The notes under the pieces are model-generated. The model was not told the origin of the DNA, ran no database searches, and worked only from the letters and a program-made list of their open reading frames with translations. Source: SAR86 cluster bacterium AG-447-A08 (GTDB lineage Bacteria; Pseudomonadota; Gammaproteobacteria; Magnimaribacterales; Magnimaribacteraceae). From it: 33,546 nt of DNA. Location of the stretch: positions 1-33,546 of the forward strand of contig QCQA01000013.1 of NCBI GenBank assembly GCA_003212335.1, read 5' to 3'. A program made the translations under genes and the position numbers. This document shows, one piece after another, positions 1-8,004 of this stretch. Position 1 is the first letter of the stretch. Every line of letters begins with the position of its first letter.

Positions 1-18
1 AAAACTTAGATTAAGGCT

Positions 19-1425
19 ATGACTAAGAAAGGAAAAAAAGTGAACCCACTTTGGGGAGGAAGATTTGATTCTGGCATCAATGAGCTCGCACAATCTTTTT
101 CAGCTTCTATCGACATAGATAAGAGGTTATTTGAAGCCGATATCAAAGGATCAATTGCGTATGCAGAAGTACTAAAAGATGCTAAGTTAATTAACCCATC
201 TGAGCTAAGCAAGATCAAAAAAGGTCTAGCCAAAATTCTTAAGGAAATACAAGAAGACAAGTTCCATTGGGACCCTGCACTTGAAGATGTGCACATGAAT
301 ATTGAATCTAGACTTGTGAAGGTTGCTGGAGCAGCTGCAAAAAAAATACATACAGGAAGATCTAGAAATGACCAAGTGGCAACAGACTTGAGATTGTTTT
401 TAAGGGATAAGATTGCAGATCTATTGAATTTACTAACCTTATTACAAAAATCTATAGTAAGAAAAGCTGAAGAAAATAGCGAAACTATTATGCCAGGTTT
501 CACTCATTTACAAATTGCCCAGCCTGTTACCTTCGGTCACCATCTCATGGCTTGGTATGAAATGCTATCAAGAGATTATTATTCTAGATTGCAGGATGCA
601 AATGAAAGAATGAGTGTTTTGCCCTTAGGCTCGGCAGCATTATCTGGGACAAGATTTGACATAAATAGGGAATTACTAAAAAGGAAACTGGGATTTAAAG
701 AAATAAGCAAGAATTCCATGGACGCTGTTAGTGATAGAGACTTTGTATTGGAATTGGCTTCTGTATTATCGATAATTGGGATACATCTCTCGAGAATCTG
801 CGAAGAAATAGTGATTTGGTCTTCGAGTCAATTTAACTATGTTGAGTTATCTGATGAGGTTTGCACCGGTTCCTCAATCATGCCGCAAAAGAAAAATCCT
901 GATATGGCCGAATTAATTAGGGGAGGTTCCTCAAAAACTATAGCTAACTTGACTGGTCTTCTTGCTTTGATGAAAAACTTACCTCTGACTTACAACAGAG
1001 ACCTTCAGGATGATAAGGAATATATCTTTAGTAGTATTGATTTTTCAGAAGACAGCTTGGCTCTTCTTACTGTAGTGGTAAACGGTATGGAGCCAAATAA
1101 AGCAAAAATGAAGCAAGATTGCTTTCAAGGCCAGATAACTGCAACTGACTTGGCTGATTATTTGGTTGAAAAGAATATGCCTTTTAGGCAGGCTCATGAG
1201 GTTGTTGGAAAAATAGTAGCCCTTGCTGAGAGTAAAGATTTGCAGATTTTTGAACTTGATTTTTCTGAATTAAGAAAGTTTTCTAAATTAATACAGGAAG
1301 ATGTAAAAGACTATTTAGATCCGCAGAAAACTATTCTATCTAGAAAACAAACAGGAGGGACAGCGCCCTCGCAAGTTAAAAAAGAAATTAAAAAAGCTAA
1401 ATTAACGTTAGAGAGGAGAAAATAA
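19..1425 (+). CDS. argH: Argininosuccinate lyase
   Basis: ArgH is the cytosolic last step of arginine synthesis, splitting argininosuccinate into arginine and fumarate. The 468-residue length is normal for the family. The fumarase/aspartase-superfamily signature GSSIMPQKKNPD is intact at about residues 284-295 and carries the mobile-loop catalytic Ser. The N-terminal segment has the expected LWGGRF start, and a THLQ segment near residue 158 holds the conserved His. The ATG follows a TTAAGG ribosome-binding site. The stop codon overlaps the ATG of the next small gene (TAATG), so translation is probably coupled. It heads a run of plus-strand biosynthetic genes. Identification is firm. Confidence 0.97.
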   Translation: MTKKGKKVNPLWGGRFDSGINELAQSFSASIDIDKRLFEADIKGSIAYAEVLKDAKLINPSELSKIKKGLAKILKEIQEDKFHWDPALEDVHMNIESRLVKVAGAAAKKIHTGRSRNDQVATDLRLFLRDKIADLLNLLTLLQKSIVRKAEENSETIMPGFTHLQIAQPVTFGHHLMAWYEMLSRDYYSRLQDANERMSVLPLGSAALSGTRFDINRELLKRKLGFKEISKNSMDAVSDRDFVLELASVLSIIGIHLSRICEEIVIWSSSQFNYVELSDEVCTGSSIMPQKKNPDMAELIRGGSSKTIANLTGLLALMKNLPLTYNRDLQDDKEYIFSSIDFSEDSLALLTVVVNGMEPNKAKMKQDCFQGQITATDLADYLVEKNMPFRQAHEVVGKIVALAESKDLQIFELDFSELRKFSKLIQEDVKDYLDPQKTILSRKQTGGTAPSQVKKEIKKAKLTLERRK

Positions 1426-1550
1426 TGATTACTGCTGTGAGAATAGTTTTTCTAATGTTGGCCTTTAACTTAATATCCTGCGGTAATAAGGTTCCATTAA
1501 GTCTACCCGATAATTCAGAAGAGACTTATTTTGGTCATGAAAACAATTGA
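1425..1550 (+). CDS. lptM: LptM (YifL)-type micro-lipoprotein, 41 aa
   Basis: A 41-codon ORF that is easy to miss. It starts in a TAATG overlap with the argH stop and ends inside the 5' end of lysA. It encodes a hydrophobic signal segment (about residues 5-16) followed by a lipobox LISC with Cys19. The segment after the Cys, CGNKVPLSLPD, resembles the CGxKGPLYLP motif of LptM/YifL. In many gammaproteobacteria that lipoprotein gene lies immediately before lysA. Known LptM binds the LptD/E translocon and promotes its disulfide maturation. Most of the Pro-rich C-terminal tail found in E. coli LptM (67 aa) is missing. The call rests on lipobox, motif and gene position; no search was possible. Confidence 0.8.
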   Translation: MITAVRIVFLMLAFNLISCGNKVPLSLPDNSEETYFGHENN

Positions 1551-2760
1551 CGGACAACTCTTTGTTGAAAATATTCCAGTTATTGAATTGGCTAAGGAGT
1601 ATGGCTCTCCATTGTTTATATATTCTTCCAAAGAGATTGAGAATAATTTTCTAAATTATAAAAATGAAATAAGGGATAAAGACCTTGTCTGTTACGCAGT
1701 AAAAGCCAACTCTAATATACATATCTTAAAGCTACTCTCTCATCTTGGCTCTGGATTCGATGTCGTATCTGGAAACGAGTTGCAGAGATGCCTTTTAGCT
1801 GGAGCAGATAGAAAGAAAATTGTTTTTTCAGGTGTAGCAAAATCCCATGAAGAAATTAAGCTAGCAATAGAAAGTGATATTCTGTCTATCAATATAGAAT
1901 CGGTTGGTGAATTTCAAAGAATCGCAGCAATAGCAAAAGAATTAAATAAAACAGTAAACTGTGCGCTCAGGATAAATCCTGATATTAAGATAGGTTCTCA
2001 TAAATACATAGAAACAGGATCTAAAACATCAAAATTTGGTTTGGATAAAGAGTCTGTAAGCAAGATTTCAGAACTCTCAAAGAGCAATGAGCACATTAAT
2101 ATTAAAGCTGTAGCTTGTCATATAGGTTCTCAGATTTCTGATGAGAATTTAATTCTCAAAAGCCTTATATATATAAAAGAAATTGCTGATCAACTCAAAG
2201 GAGAAGGTCATGAGCTTAACTTTCTGGACATAGGGGGAGGTTTAGGAATTCAATATAAAGATGAAGAAAAGGGAGATCCAAAAATTTTAATTTCTGAAGT
2301 TAAGACTTTACTCAAAGAAACGGATTATCAAGTAATAGTTGAACCTGGAAGATCTATAGTCGGAACTTCTGGAATACTTCTTACGAAAGTAGAATATATA
2401 AAAGAAGCGGGTGAGAAGAAATTTGCCATTATCGATGCAGGAATGAATGATCTTATCAGACCTTCATTGTATGAAGCCTGGCATAAAGTAAGAGAGGTTG
2501 AGGAAGGAGATGTAGAAAGTGAAACTTACGATCTGGCTGGCCCAGTATGCGAAACAGGAGATATTCTTGCTAGAGATAGAAGCCTAAAAATACAACCAAA
2601 TGATTATTTAGTATTTATGGATGTAGGTGCTTATGGTTCGGTTATGTCTTCTAATTACAACTCTAGGTTGAAGCCTGCAGAATTGCTTGTAACTAAAGAT
2701 GTCGCGAAAGTAATAAAAAGAAAAGAAAACTTCGAAGACCTTATCGCTTTGGAGTCTTAG
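1537..2760 (+). CDS. lysA: Diaminopimelate decarboxylase
   Basis: A PLP-dependent fold-III decarboxylase that converts meso-diaminopimelate to lysine in the cytosol. The PLP-binding Lys is in YAVKAN (Lys56 from the chosen ATG). HIGSQI, the phosphate-binding GGGLG, EPGRSIV, CETGD and the C-terminal GAYGSVMSSNYN segment are all present. The ATG at 1537 was chosen over an in-frame TTG at 1531 because MKTIDGQL fits the family N-terminus. Either start lies inside the end of the preceding lipoprotein gene, so the two overlap. dapF follows after 6 nt, which puts both diaminopimelate steps in one transcript. Confidence 0.97.
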   Translation: MKTIDGQLFVENIPVIELAKEYGSPLFIYSSKEIENNFLNYKNEIRDKDLVCYAVKANSNIHILKLLSHLGSGFDVVSGNELQRCLLAGADRKKIVFSGVAKSHEEIKLAIESDILSINIESVGEFQRIAAIAKELNKTVNCALRINPDIKIGSHKYIETGSKTSKFGLDKESVSKISELSKSNEHINIKAVACHIGSQISDENLILKSLIYIKEIADQLKGEGHELNFLDIGGGLGIQYKDEEKGDPKILISEVKTLLKETDYQVIVEPGRSIVGTSGILLTKVEYIKEAGEKKFAIIDAGMNDLIRPSLYEAWHKVREVEEGDVESETYDLAGPVCETGDILARDRSLKIQPNDYLVFMDVGAYGSVMSSNYNSRLKPAELLVTKDVAKVIKRKENFEDLIALES

Positions 2761-2766
2761 TCTCTA

Positions 2767-3558
2767 ATGTATTTAGATTTACAAATCTATTCTGGTCTGG
2801 GAAACATTATTGCCATTGTTGATTCTGTAAGAAAAGATATCTCCATAGACTCTAAAATCGTACTAAGTTTATACGAAAATAAAGGCATTAATTTTGATCA
2901 ACTCATTCAAATCTTACCCCCTCTAAGTCCAGAGAATGATTTTGATGTAAAGATTTATAACAATGATGGATCACTTGCATCAAATTGCATTAATGGAGCT
3001 AGATGCGTATCCAAATTTGTTGAAGATAACTCTCTGAGTGCAGCAAAGGAAATAAAAGTAAGCACTGATGGCGGCCTCTGGCATCTTCAAGCTAAAAGTA
3101 ATGAACAATTCTCAGCATCTTTTGAAGTGACTAGCCCTATAGATCAAATCACTCTCGATTTTGGAGAAGAAAGCTTAATTTTAGATTGTATAAATCTTGG
3201 CAATCCTCATGGAGTTACCTTTCAAGACAAAGACTCAACTATTAATTTTCTAAAAACAGGAAAAGATCTTCAAGAAAGTAGCTACTTTCCTGATGGAGTT
3301 AACTTTGGCCTAGCAAATATATTGAGTGATAGTGAGATGGACCTAAGAGTGTATGAAAGAGGTGCTGGAGAGACCGCAGCATGTGGAAGCGGGGCATGTG
3401 CAGCTGCGATTATTGGGATATCAAGAAAAAACATGGTGGCTCCAGTGAAGGTTAACTTCCAACTGGGAAGTCTTTTGATAGACTATAAGAAAGAATCTAG
3501 TCTAATAGTCGCTGAAGGATCAGCAACTTTAGTAGAAGAGAGACAAATCGAAATTTAA
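2767..3558 (+). CDS. dapF: Diaminopimelate epimerase
   Basis: Interconverts LL- and meso-diaminopimelate, feeding LysA and peptidoglycan synthesis. At 263 residues it is close to the usual 270-280. The two catalytic Cys lie in NCINGARC (Cys74) and GAGETAACGSGAC (Cys206). Two normally near-invariant spots differ: the N-terminal GLGNDF motif reads GLGNII, and CGNGARC reads CINGARC. Because the catalytic thiols and the surrounding motifs are intact, I read it as active but divergent. It sits 6 nt after lysA, and its stop overlaps the next ATG (TAATG). Confidence 0.93.
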   Translation: MYLDLQIYSGLGNIIAIVDSVRKDISIDSKIVLSLYENKGINFDQLIQILPPLSPENDFDVKIYNNDGSLASNCINGARCVSKFVEDNSLSAAKEIKVSTDGGLWHLQAKSNEQFSASFEVTSPIDQITLDFGEESLILDCINLGNPHGVTFQDKDSTINFLKTGKDLQESSYFPDGVNFGLANILSDSEMDLRVYERGAGETAACGSGACAAAIIGISRKNMVAPVKVNFQLGSLLIDYKKESSLIVAEGSATLVEERQIEI

Positions 3559-4220
3559 TGTCAAAAAAGAATTTAGATCCAAAGCAAGTAGAAGAATTTC
3601 TTTTACTTAATCCAGACTTTCTTTCTAGCAATTCTAATATTTTAAACTCTATAGAAATAGTTCACGAGACAGGTGGTGCCGTCTCATTAATTCAAAAACA
3701 AGTTGAAATGCTTAGACAGAACTATGAATCTACATCTAGCAACCTATTGCAATTACTTGATATCGCAAAAAACAATGAGGGAATCTTCGAAAAAACAAAA
3801 AAGTTAATTTTGGAGTTGATAGTATGCCGAAATCTTACCGATGTAGTCTCTATGACAGAGGATACCTTCAAAAGAGAATTTCAGGCTGATGCATGTAAAG
3901 TCCTGTTTTTTAAAGAAAATAACAATATTCCTAGGGGCAGAATTATTGATATTAAAGAAGCTCATAAGCATATCGGAAAGAAATATAATGCGGTTGATAT
4001 ATTTTGTGGACCTCTAGATAAGAATGAATCGAACTATATATTTGATAAAAAGTCTGGAGTTGTAGATTGTGTATTAGTACCAATAAAGAATTCCGAGTGT
4101 CCTGCAATGCTGGCACTAGGGTCTAAATCAGTAGATACCTACTCTAAAGAAAATGACTCTTTGTTTTTGGAGTTTGTTGCAGAAACGCTATCGAAACTTA
4201 TTGATAGAAATAATTTTTAG
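3558..4220 (+). CDS. DUF484 family protein (GAF-like)
   Basis: A 220-residue DUF484 protein. The start LDPKQVEEFLLLNPDFL is the characteristic opening of the family. A short helical/coiled-coil stretch (about residues 40-80, with VSLIQKQVEMLRQ) precedes a C-terminal GAF-like fold. The position between dapF and xerC is the standard gammaproteobacterial location. The biochemical role is unknown. It is translationally coupled to dapF through a TAATG overlap, and the xerC ATG follows its stop directly. Confidence 0.9.
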   Translation: MSKKNLDPKQVEEFLLLNPDFLSSNSNILNSIEIVHETGGAVSLIQKQVEMLRQNYESTSSNLLQLLDIAKNNEGIFEKTKKLILELIVCRNLTDVVSMTEDTFKREFQADACKVLFFKENNNIPRGRIIDIKEAHKHIGKKYNAVDIFCGPLDKNESNYIFDKKSGVVDCVLVPIKNSECPAMLALGSKSVDTYSKENDSLFLEFVAETLSKLIDRNNF

Positions 4221-5132
4221 ATGCTACATAAAGATATCCAAATATTTTTATCATATTTAGAATCCGTAAAACAATACTCTGAACATACTCTTAACGGGTA
4301 TAAGCGAGATCTTCAAAAATTATTAAACTATCTTGCAGATCAAGAAATTGAGAAATGGGAATTAGTAAAAGAACATGACTTGAGGACTTTTGTTAATTCT
4401 GAAAGAAGAAGAGGGCTTAGCCCAAGAAGTATTCAAAGGCTTTTGTCCTCTTGCAGAACTTTTTTTGAATTTTTATTGACTGAAGGTCAGATCCAGTTAA
4501 GTCCGGCTCAAAATATAAGCTCTCCTAAGTTGGCACAACTCCTTCCTAAAGCAATGGATGCTGATCTCGTGCAAAGGCTTTTAGATTTCAAGGCTAAAGG
4601 GATGATTGAAGTAAGGGATAAAGCCCTTGCAGAACTTCTATACTCTTCAGGATTAAGGCTATCAGAAATATGTAAACTAAATATGGAGGATTTAGATACC
4701 AAAGAAAGAACATGTGTTGTGACTGGTAAGGGCAATAAAACAAGAATAGTTCCTGTAGGAAAGAAGGCTATTCAAGCAATAAGAGACTGGTTTATCTACA
4801 GATCAGAATTAAAACAATCTAAAGAAACTTCTACTAAGGCTATTTTTTTAAATAATAAAGGAAATAGAATATCTCCAAGATCAATTCAGCTTAGGTTAGA
4901 AAAATTATGCCTTATGCGAGGCCTTCCAGGCATAAATCCCCATATGTTAAGACACTCTTTTGCCAGTCATGTACTTGAATCAAGTGGGGACTTAAGAGCT
5001 GTTCAAGAAATGTTGGGCCATTCAGACATAGGAACAACACAGATATATACCAAATTAGATTTCCAACATCTGTCCAAGGTATATGACAAAGCCCACCCGA
5101 GAGCAAAAAAGGGTTCAAAAGATGAGTATTAA
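4221..5132 (+). CDS. xerC: Tyrosine recombinase XerC
   Basis: A site-specific recombinase that, with XerD, resolves chromosome dimers at dif. At 303 residues it has the usual size. The N-terminal SAM-like core-binding domain covers about residues 1-90 and the catalytic domain about 110-290. All catalytic residues are visible: Arg146 (SGLRLSE), Lys170 (TGKGNK), His241 and Arg244 (HMLRHSF), His267 (LGHSDI) and nucleophile Tyr276 (QIYTKLD). The ATG abuts the preceding stop without a clear Shine-Dalgarno, suggesting coupled translation. XerC rather than XerD is preferred because of the lysA-dapF-DUF484 neighbourhood. Confidence 0.95.
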   Translation: MLHKDIQIFLSYLESVKQYSEHTLNGYKRDLQKLLNYLADQEIEKWELVKEHDLRTFVNSERRRGLSPRSIQRLLSSCRTFFEFLLTEGQIQLSPAQNISSPKLAQLLPKAMDADLVQRLLDFKAKGMIEVRDKALAELLYSSGLRLSEICKLNMEDLDTKERTCVVTGKGNKTRIVPVGKKAIQAIRDWFIYRSELKQSKETSTKAIFLNNKGNRISPRSIQLRLEKLCLMRGLPGINPHMLRHSFASHVLESSGDLRAVQEMLGHSDIGTTQIYTKLDFQHLSKVYDKAHPRAKKGSKDEY

Positions 5133-5820
5133 ATATATTTCTTTCGATCTTGATGACACCTTTTGGGATGTTATGCCCACTATATATAGGGCAGAAGACC
5201 TGACATCATCCTGGATTAAGGAAAATTACCCAGGGGCAGATAAAATAATTCAGTCTACTAACATGATGGATTTGAGAAATAAACTTCTTAAAGAGGATCC
5301 ATCATTACTCGTTAAGATCTCGGACTTGAGAACTAAAATGTTTTATGAAGTTGGTCTATTGGCCGGCTACAACAAAGAAGAATCTGATAAGTTGTCTAAA
5401 AAAGCTTTCAATATATTTATTGAAGCAAGAAACGACGTGAAATTATTTGAAGGAGTACAAGAAACTCTAGAGTCATTGAATCAGAATTACTCTCTAGGTG
5501 TGATAACTAATGGCAATGCTGACTTAAAAAAAATTGGCATAGATCACCTTTTTTCACATATTTTTTCTTCTGCCAATTCAGGGGCACACAAACCAGATCC
5601 AAAAGCATTTGAAATTTTGATTGAAGCATCTGGCCTCAAACCTGAAGAAATCTGTCACGTTGGGGATCATCCCTTAAATGACGTTAAGGGAAGTTTGGAT
5701 TGTGGAATGCAACCAATATGGTTTAAAAATAAAGACGCTGAATGGCCCTACAAAGAGATAGTTGTTCCTCAATTTGAGAAGTGGGTAGACTTCGAGTCAG
5801 TATTAAATAGCGCTTATTAA
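5122..5820 (+). CDS. HAD-superfamily hydrolase (YigB-like)
   Basis: A 232-residue haloacid-dehalogenase phosphatase. Motif I is FDLDDTFWD (nucleophile Asp9, acid Asp11), motif II is VITNGN, the motif III Lys is in GAHKPDP, and motif IV is GDHPLNDV. In E. coli the gene after xerC is yigB, which dephosphorylates a flavin-pathway intermediate; the same position makes that activity plausible, but substrate cannot be read from sequence. The ATG at 5122 gives the normal HAD N-terminus and overlaps the end of xerC by 11 nt. Its 3' end overlaps the 3' end of the convergent cytochrome gene by 4 nt. Confidence 0.88.
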   Translation: MSIKYISFDLDDTFWDVMPTIYRAEDLTSSWIKENYPGADKIIQSTNMMDLRNKLLKEDPSLLVKISDLRTKMFYEVGLLAGYNKEESDKLSKKAFNIFIEARNDVKLFEGVQETLESLNQNYSLGVITNGNADLKKIGIDHLFSHIFSSANSGAHKPDPKAFEILIEASGLKPEEICHVGDHPLNDVKGSLDCGMQPIWFKNKDAEWPYKEIVVPQFEKWVDFESVLNSAY

Positions 5821-6227
5821 ATGCTGTCTAACATATGCTGAACTGCTGAAGAAAGCTCATCATCCGAGCAATCCATGCACATGCCCATAGCTGGCATTCC
5901 GTTAAGACCATTTTTTACTGACGCGGTAAGGGCTTCTATACCCTTGTCTGGTCTAGCACCCCAAGATGATGCATCAGCAAACTTAGGAGCACCGGCAAGT
6001 CCAATATTGTGACATGTTGCACAGGCATTTGTGTAAACCTCCTCGCCTCCTCTGCTGCCAGAAGTAGAGACGACCGCTTCAGTTACCGCAGTCCCGCAAT
6101 CTTGACCTTGAACACAAACAGAACCTACAGGAGCAATTCTTTTTTCTATGGCTTTTTTGGCCTCAGAAGCTCCTAAGCTCAGTACAACACCTGCACAAAT
6201 AATTAAGATAAATTTAGAATATTTCAT
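5817..6227 (-). CDS. Cytochrome c5-like periplasmic monoheme cytochrome
   Basis: 136 residues with a hydrophobic N-terminal signal (about residues 5-20) for periplasmic or membrane attachment. One heme motif CATCH is at residues 69-73. The C-terminal MPAMGMCMDCSDDEL (residues 111-125) supplies the axial Met and the Cys pair (117, 120) typical of the cytochrome c5 subgroup. A second Cys pair (38 and 44) lies in the spacer before the heme domain. The likely role is electron transfer to terminal oxidases. It is a single gene with a TATAAT -10 box on the minus strand (6267-6262) about 35 nt upstream. Confidence 0.88.
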   Translation of the reverse strand: MKYSKFILIICAGVVLSLGASEAKKAIEKRIAPVGSVCVQGQDCGTAVTEAVVSTSGSRGGEEVYTNACATCHNIGLAGAPKFADASSWGARPDKGIEALTASVKNGLNGMPAMGMCMDCSDDELSSAVQHMLDSI

Positions 6228-6261
6228 AAATAAAACAATAGCTCAAGGTAAGGCGAGTTGC

Positions 6262-6267
6262 ATTATA
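6262..6267 (-). promoter_or_regulatory. Candidate -10 box for the cytochrome c5-like gene
   Basis: On the minus strand the bases read TATAAT, 34 nt before the cytochrome ATG. I see no convincing -35 hexamer at the right distance, so this is a -10-only prediction. Confidence 0.4.
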
Positions 6268-6278
6268 GAACATTAAAC

Positions 6279-6298
6279 ATTTCGAGTCTTCTCGAAAT
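6279..6298 (-). terminator. Hairpin after the acyl-CoA dehydrogenase gene
   Basis: A perfect 8-bp stem (ATTTCGAG with CTCGAAAT) and a 4-nt loop lie 6 nt past the acyl-CoA dehydrogenase stop on the minus strand. They are followed by GTTTAATG. The U-tract is weak, so it may be an inefficient intrinsic terminator or an mRNA 3'-end stabiliser. Confidence 0.5.
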
Positions 6299-6304
6299 TG
6301 AACA

Positions 6305-7487
6305 CTAAAATGCTGGTATATCAGTTTGAGTTCTTCCTAGGATAAGAGCATGAATATCATGAGTTCCCTCGTAAGTATTAACTACTTCAAGATTAACCAT
6401 ATGACGCATAATTGGATATTCGTCGGATATTCCATTCCCACCAAGCATGTCTCTGGATTTTCGAGCTATTTCAAGTGCTTTACCGGTAGAGTTTCTTTTA
6501 ATTAAAGAGATTAATTCTGGAGAAATGTTATGGTCGTCCATCAATTGACCTGCTCTGTAGCATCCTTGCAGTCCGATACTGATATCAGTTTGCATATCAG
6601 CTAGCTTTAACTGAATTATTTGATTAGAGCCTAATGGTTTATCAAATTGCTTTCTATCCATTACATAATCTCTAGCAGTATGCCAACAAGTCTCAGCTGC
6701 ACCTAATGCCCCCCATGCTATTCCGTACCTAGCATTATTTAAACAACTGAAAGGACCTTTAAGCCCCTCAATGTTTGGTAACATTTGGCTTTCTTCAACA
6801 AAGACGTCTTCCATGACAATTTGACCAGTTACGGATGCTCTCAAGGCAAGTTTACCGTCTATTTTGGGAGCACTAAGACCTTCCATTCCCTTCTCAAGGA
6901 TGAATCCTTTTATCTTTCCTTCGTCGTTTTTTGCCCAAACAACAAAAACATCAGCAATAGGACTATTGGAAATCCACATTTTTGCACCTGACAAAGAATA
7001 TCCTCCATCAACGCTTTTGGCTCTGGTAATCAAACCCCCAGCATCGGAACCATAATCGGGTTCTGTTAAACCAAAGCAGCCAATTTTTTCTCCTTTTGCT
7101 AGACCAGGCAAATATTTCTCTTTTTGTTCTTCAGATCCAAAAGCATATATCGGATACATAACTAGAGAAGATTGAACACTCATCATAGATCTGTATCCAG
7201 AATCTACTCTTTCAACTTCTCTGGCTATAAGCCCATAACTCATATAGTCAACTCCAGGACAATCATAACCTTGAATCGTAGAGCCTAGCAGACCTACAGA
7301 ACCCATCTCTTGGAAAATTGATGGATCAGTCTCTTCATTCCTAAAAGCTTCTCTTACCCTAGGTAAAAGCTTTTCTTGAGCAAATTGATGAGCAGTATCT
7401 CTGACCATTCTTTGGTCATCAGATAGTTGCTGCTCTAATAAAAAAAGGATCTTTCCAATTTATAGATTGCCAAGTATTGCTTGCCAT
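6305..7487 (-). CDS. Acyl-CoA dehydrogenase, glutaryl-CoA dehydrogenase type, with apparent 5' frameshift
   Basis: A flavin-dependent acyl-CoA dehydrogenase closest to glutaryl-CoA dehydrogenase, which makes crotonyl-CoA in lysine/aromatic breakdown. The C-terminus [16 protein letters not shown] contains the catalytic Glu in [14 protein letters not shown] and [15 protein letters not shown] are FAD/substrate-site segments. From 7408 an unbroken frame of 367 residues begins [18 protein letters not shown], but the family needs about 26 more residues. These are encoded just upstream from ATG 7487 (GGAG ribosome site, 5-nt spacer): [15 protein letters not shown], then, one base out of frame, [11 protein letters not shown]. 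The break is a run of seven T (plus-strand A at 7440-7446); six would give one 393-residue protein. It may be a sequence error, a real mutation or slippage. Confidence 0.85.
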
Positions 7488-7560
7488 ATGAACTCCATTC
7501 TTTAACGAAAAGGATGATATCAGGGCTGGTATGTTAATAAAACATAAATTGAGATAGATA

Positions 7561-7566
7561 TATAAT
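7561..7566 (+). promoter_or_regulatory. -10 box of the tRNA-Arg gene
   Basis: A perfect TATAAT ends 7 nt before the first base of the mature tRNA, so transcription would start at or next to the mature 5' end. No good -35 hexamer is visible. Confidence 0.6.
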
Positions 7567-7573
7567 CGATATT

Positions 7574-7648
7574 GGGCTAGTAGCTCAGCTAGGATAGAGC
7601 GTCTGCCTCCGGAGCAGAAGGTCACAGGTTCAAATCCTGTCTAGCCCA
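7574..7648 (+). tRNA. tRNA-Arg (anticodon CCG)
   Basis: A full cloverleaf can be drawn. The acceptor stem pairs GGGCTAG with CTAGCCC and the discriminator is A; the D arm pairs GCTC with GAGC. The anticodon stem pairs TCTGC with GCAGA around the loop CTCCGGA, giving anticodon CCG, which reads CGG (Arg). The T arm pairs ACAGG with CCTGT around TTCAAAT. The CCA tail is not encoded. Confidence 0.96.
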
Positions 7649-7667
7649 TTTAGTGTATATTGGAGTG

Positions 7668-7922
7668 ATGAAAAAATTATTCATACTTTTGAGCTGCATA
7701 GTTACCGGATTTTATGCAGTCTCTTATCTATTGATTTGGATATTAGCAATAATTGGCTCTATATTTAGTGAAGATGTGAGATCAAATGTCCAAGGCATGT
7801 TCTCAACTCTGAGTGCAGAAGGGCTTGTTGGTTTCTTGATAATAACTCAATTAACTATAGTTCCAGTGATTGCTGGTTGGATTTCGAAACTTTTATATAA
7901 GAAATATAAGTATCTAAAATAG
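7668..7922 (+). CDS. Small hypothetical membrane protein
   Basis: An 84-residue protein (89 if the in-frame GTG at 7653 is used) with two hydrophobic segments: about residues 3-32 (one long or two short spans) and 54-74. It has a Lys-rich C-terminal tail (KLLYKKYKYLK). I do not recognise the family. A GGAG sequence lies only 2 nt before the ATG, so the true start is uncertain. The gene begins about 20 nt after the tRNA and may be transcribed with it. It could be a genuine small inner-membrane protein; its amino-acid pattern is not random. Confidence 0.55.
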   Translation: MKKLFILLSCIVTGFYAVSYLLIWILAIIGSIFSEDVRSNVQGMFSTLSAEGLVGFLIITQLTIVPVIAGWISKLLYKKYKYLK

Positions 7923-8004
7923 TTATATTTTTACCTCTTTTTTGGGATTCCAGTCAAAAGGAAAACTTATATACTTTATTTTTACTAGATTTTAGGGGAA
8001 TGCT

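Noticed and set aside
6-503. A 165-residue minus-strand ORF opposite the start of argH
   Set aside because: Antisense shadow of a clear housekeeping gene, with no motif or promoter.
7419-7625. A 68-residue minus-strand ORF starting inside the tRNA gene
   Set aside because: Its last 22 residues are the displaced N-terminus of the acyl-CoA dehydrogenase; the part before that is non-coding and crosses the tRNA.
7942-7975. Promoter for the amidohydrolase (TTGGGA ... TATACT)
   Set aside because: The spacer would be 22 nt, too long for a standard promoter; only the -10-like box is plausible.
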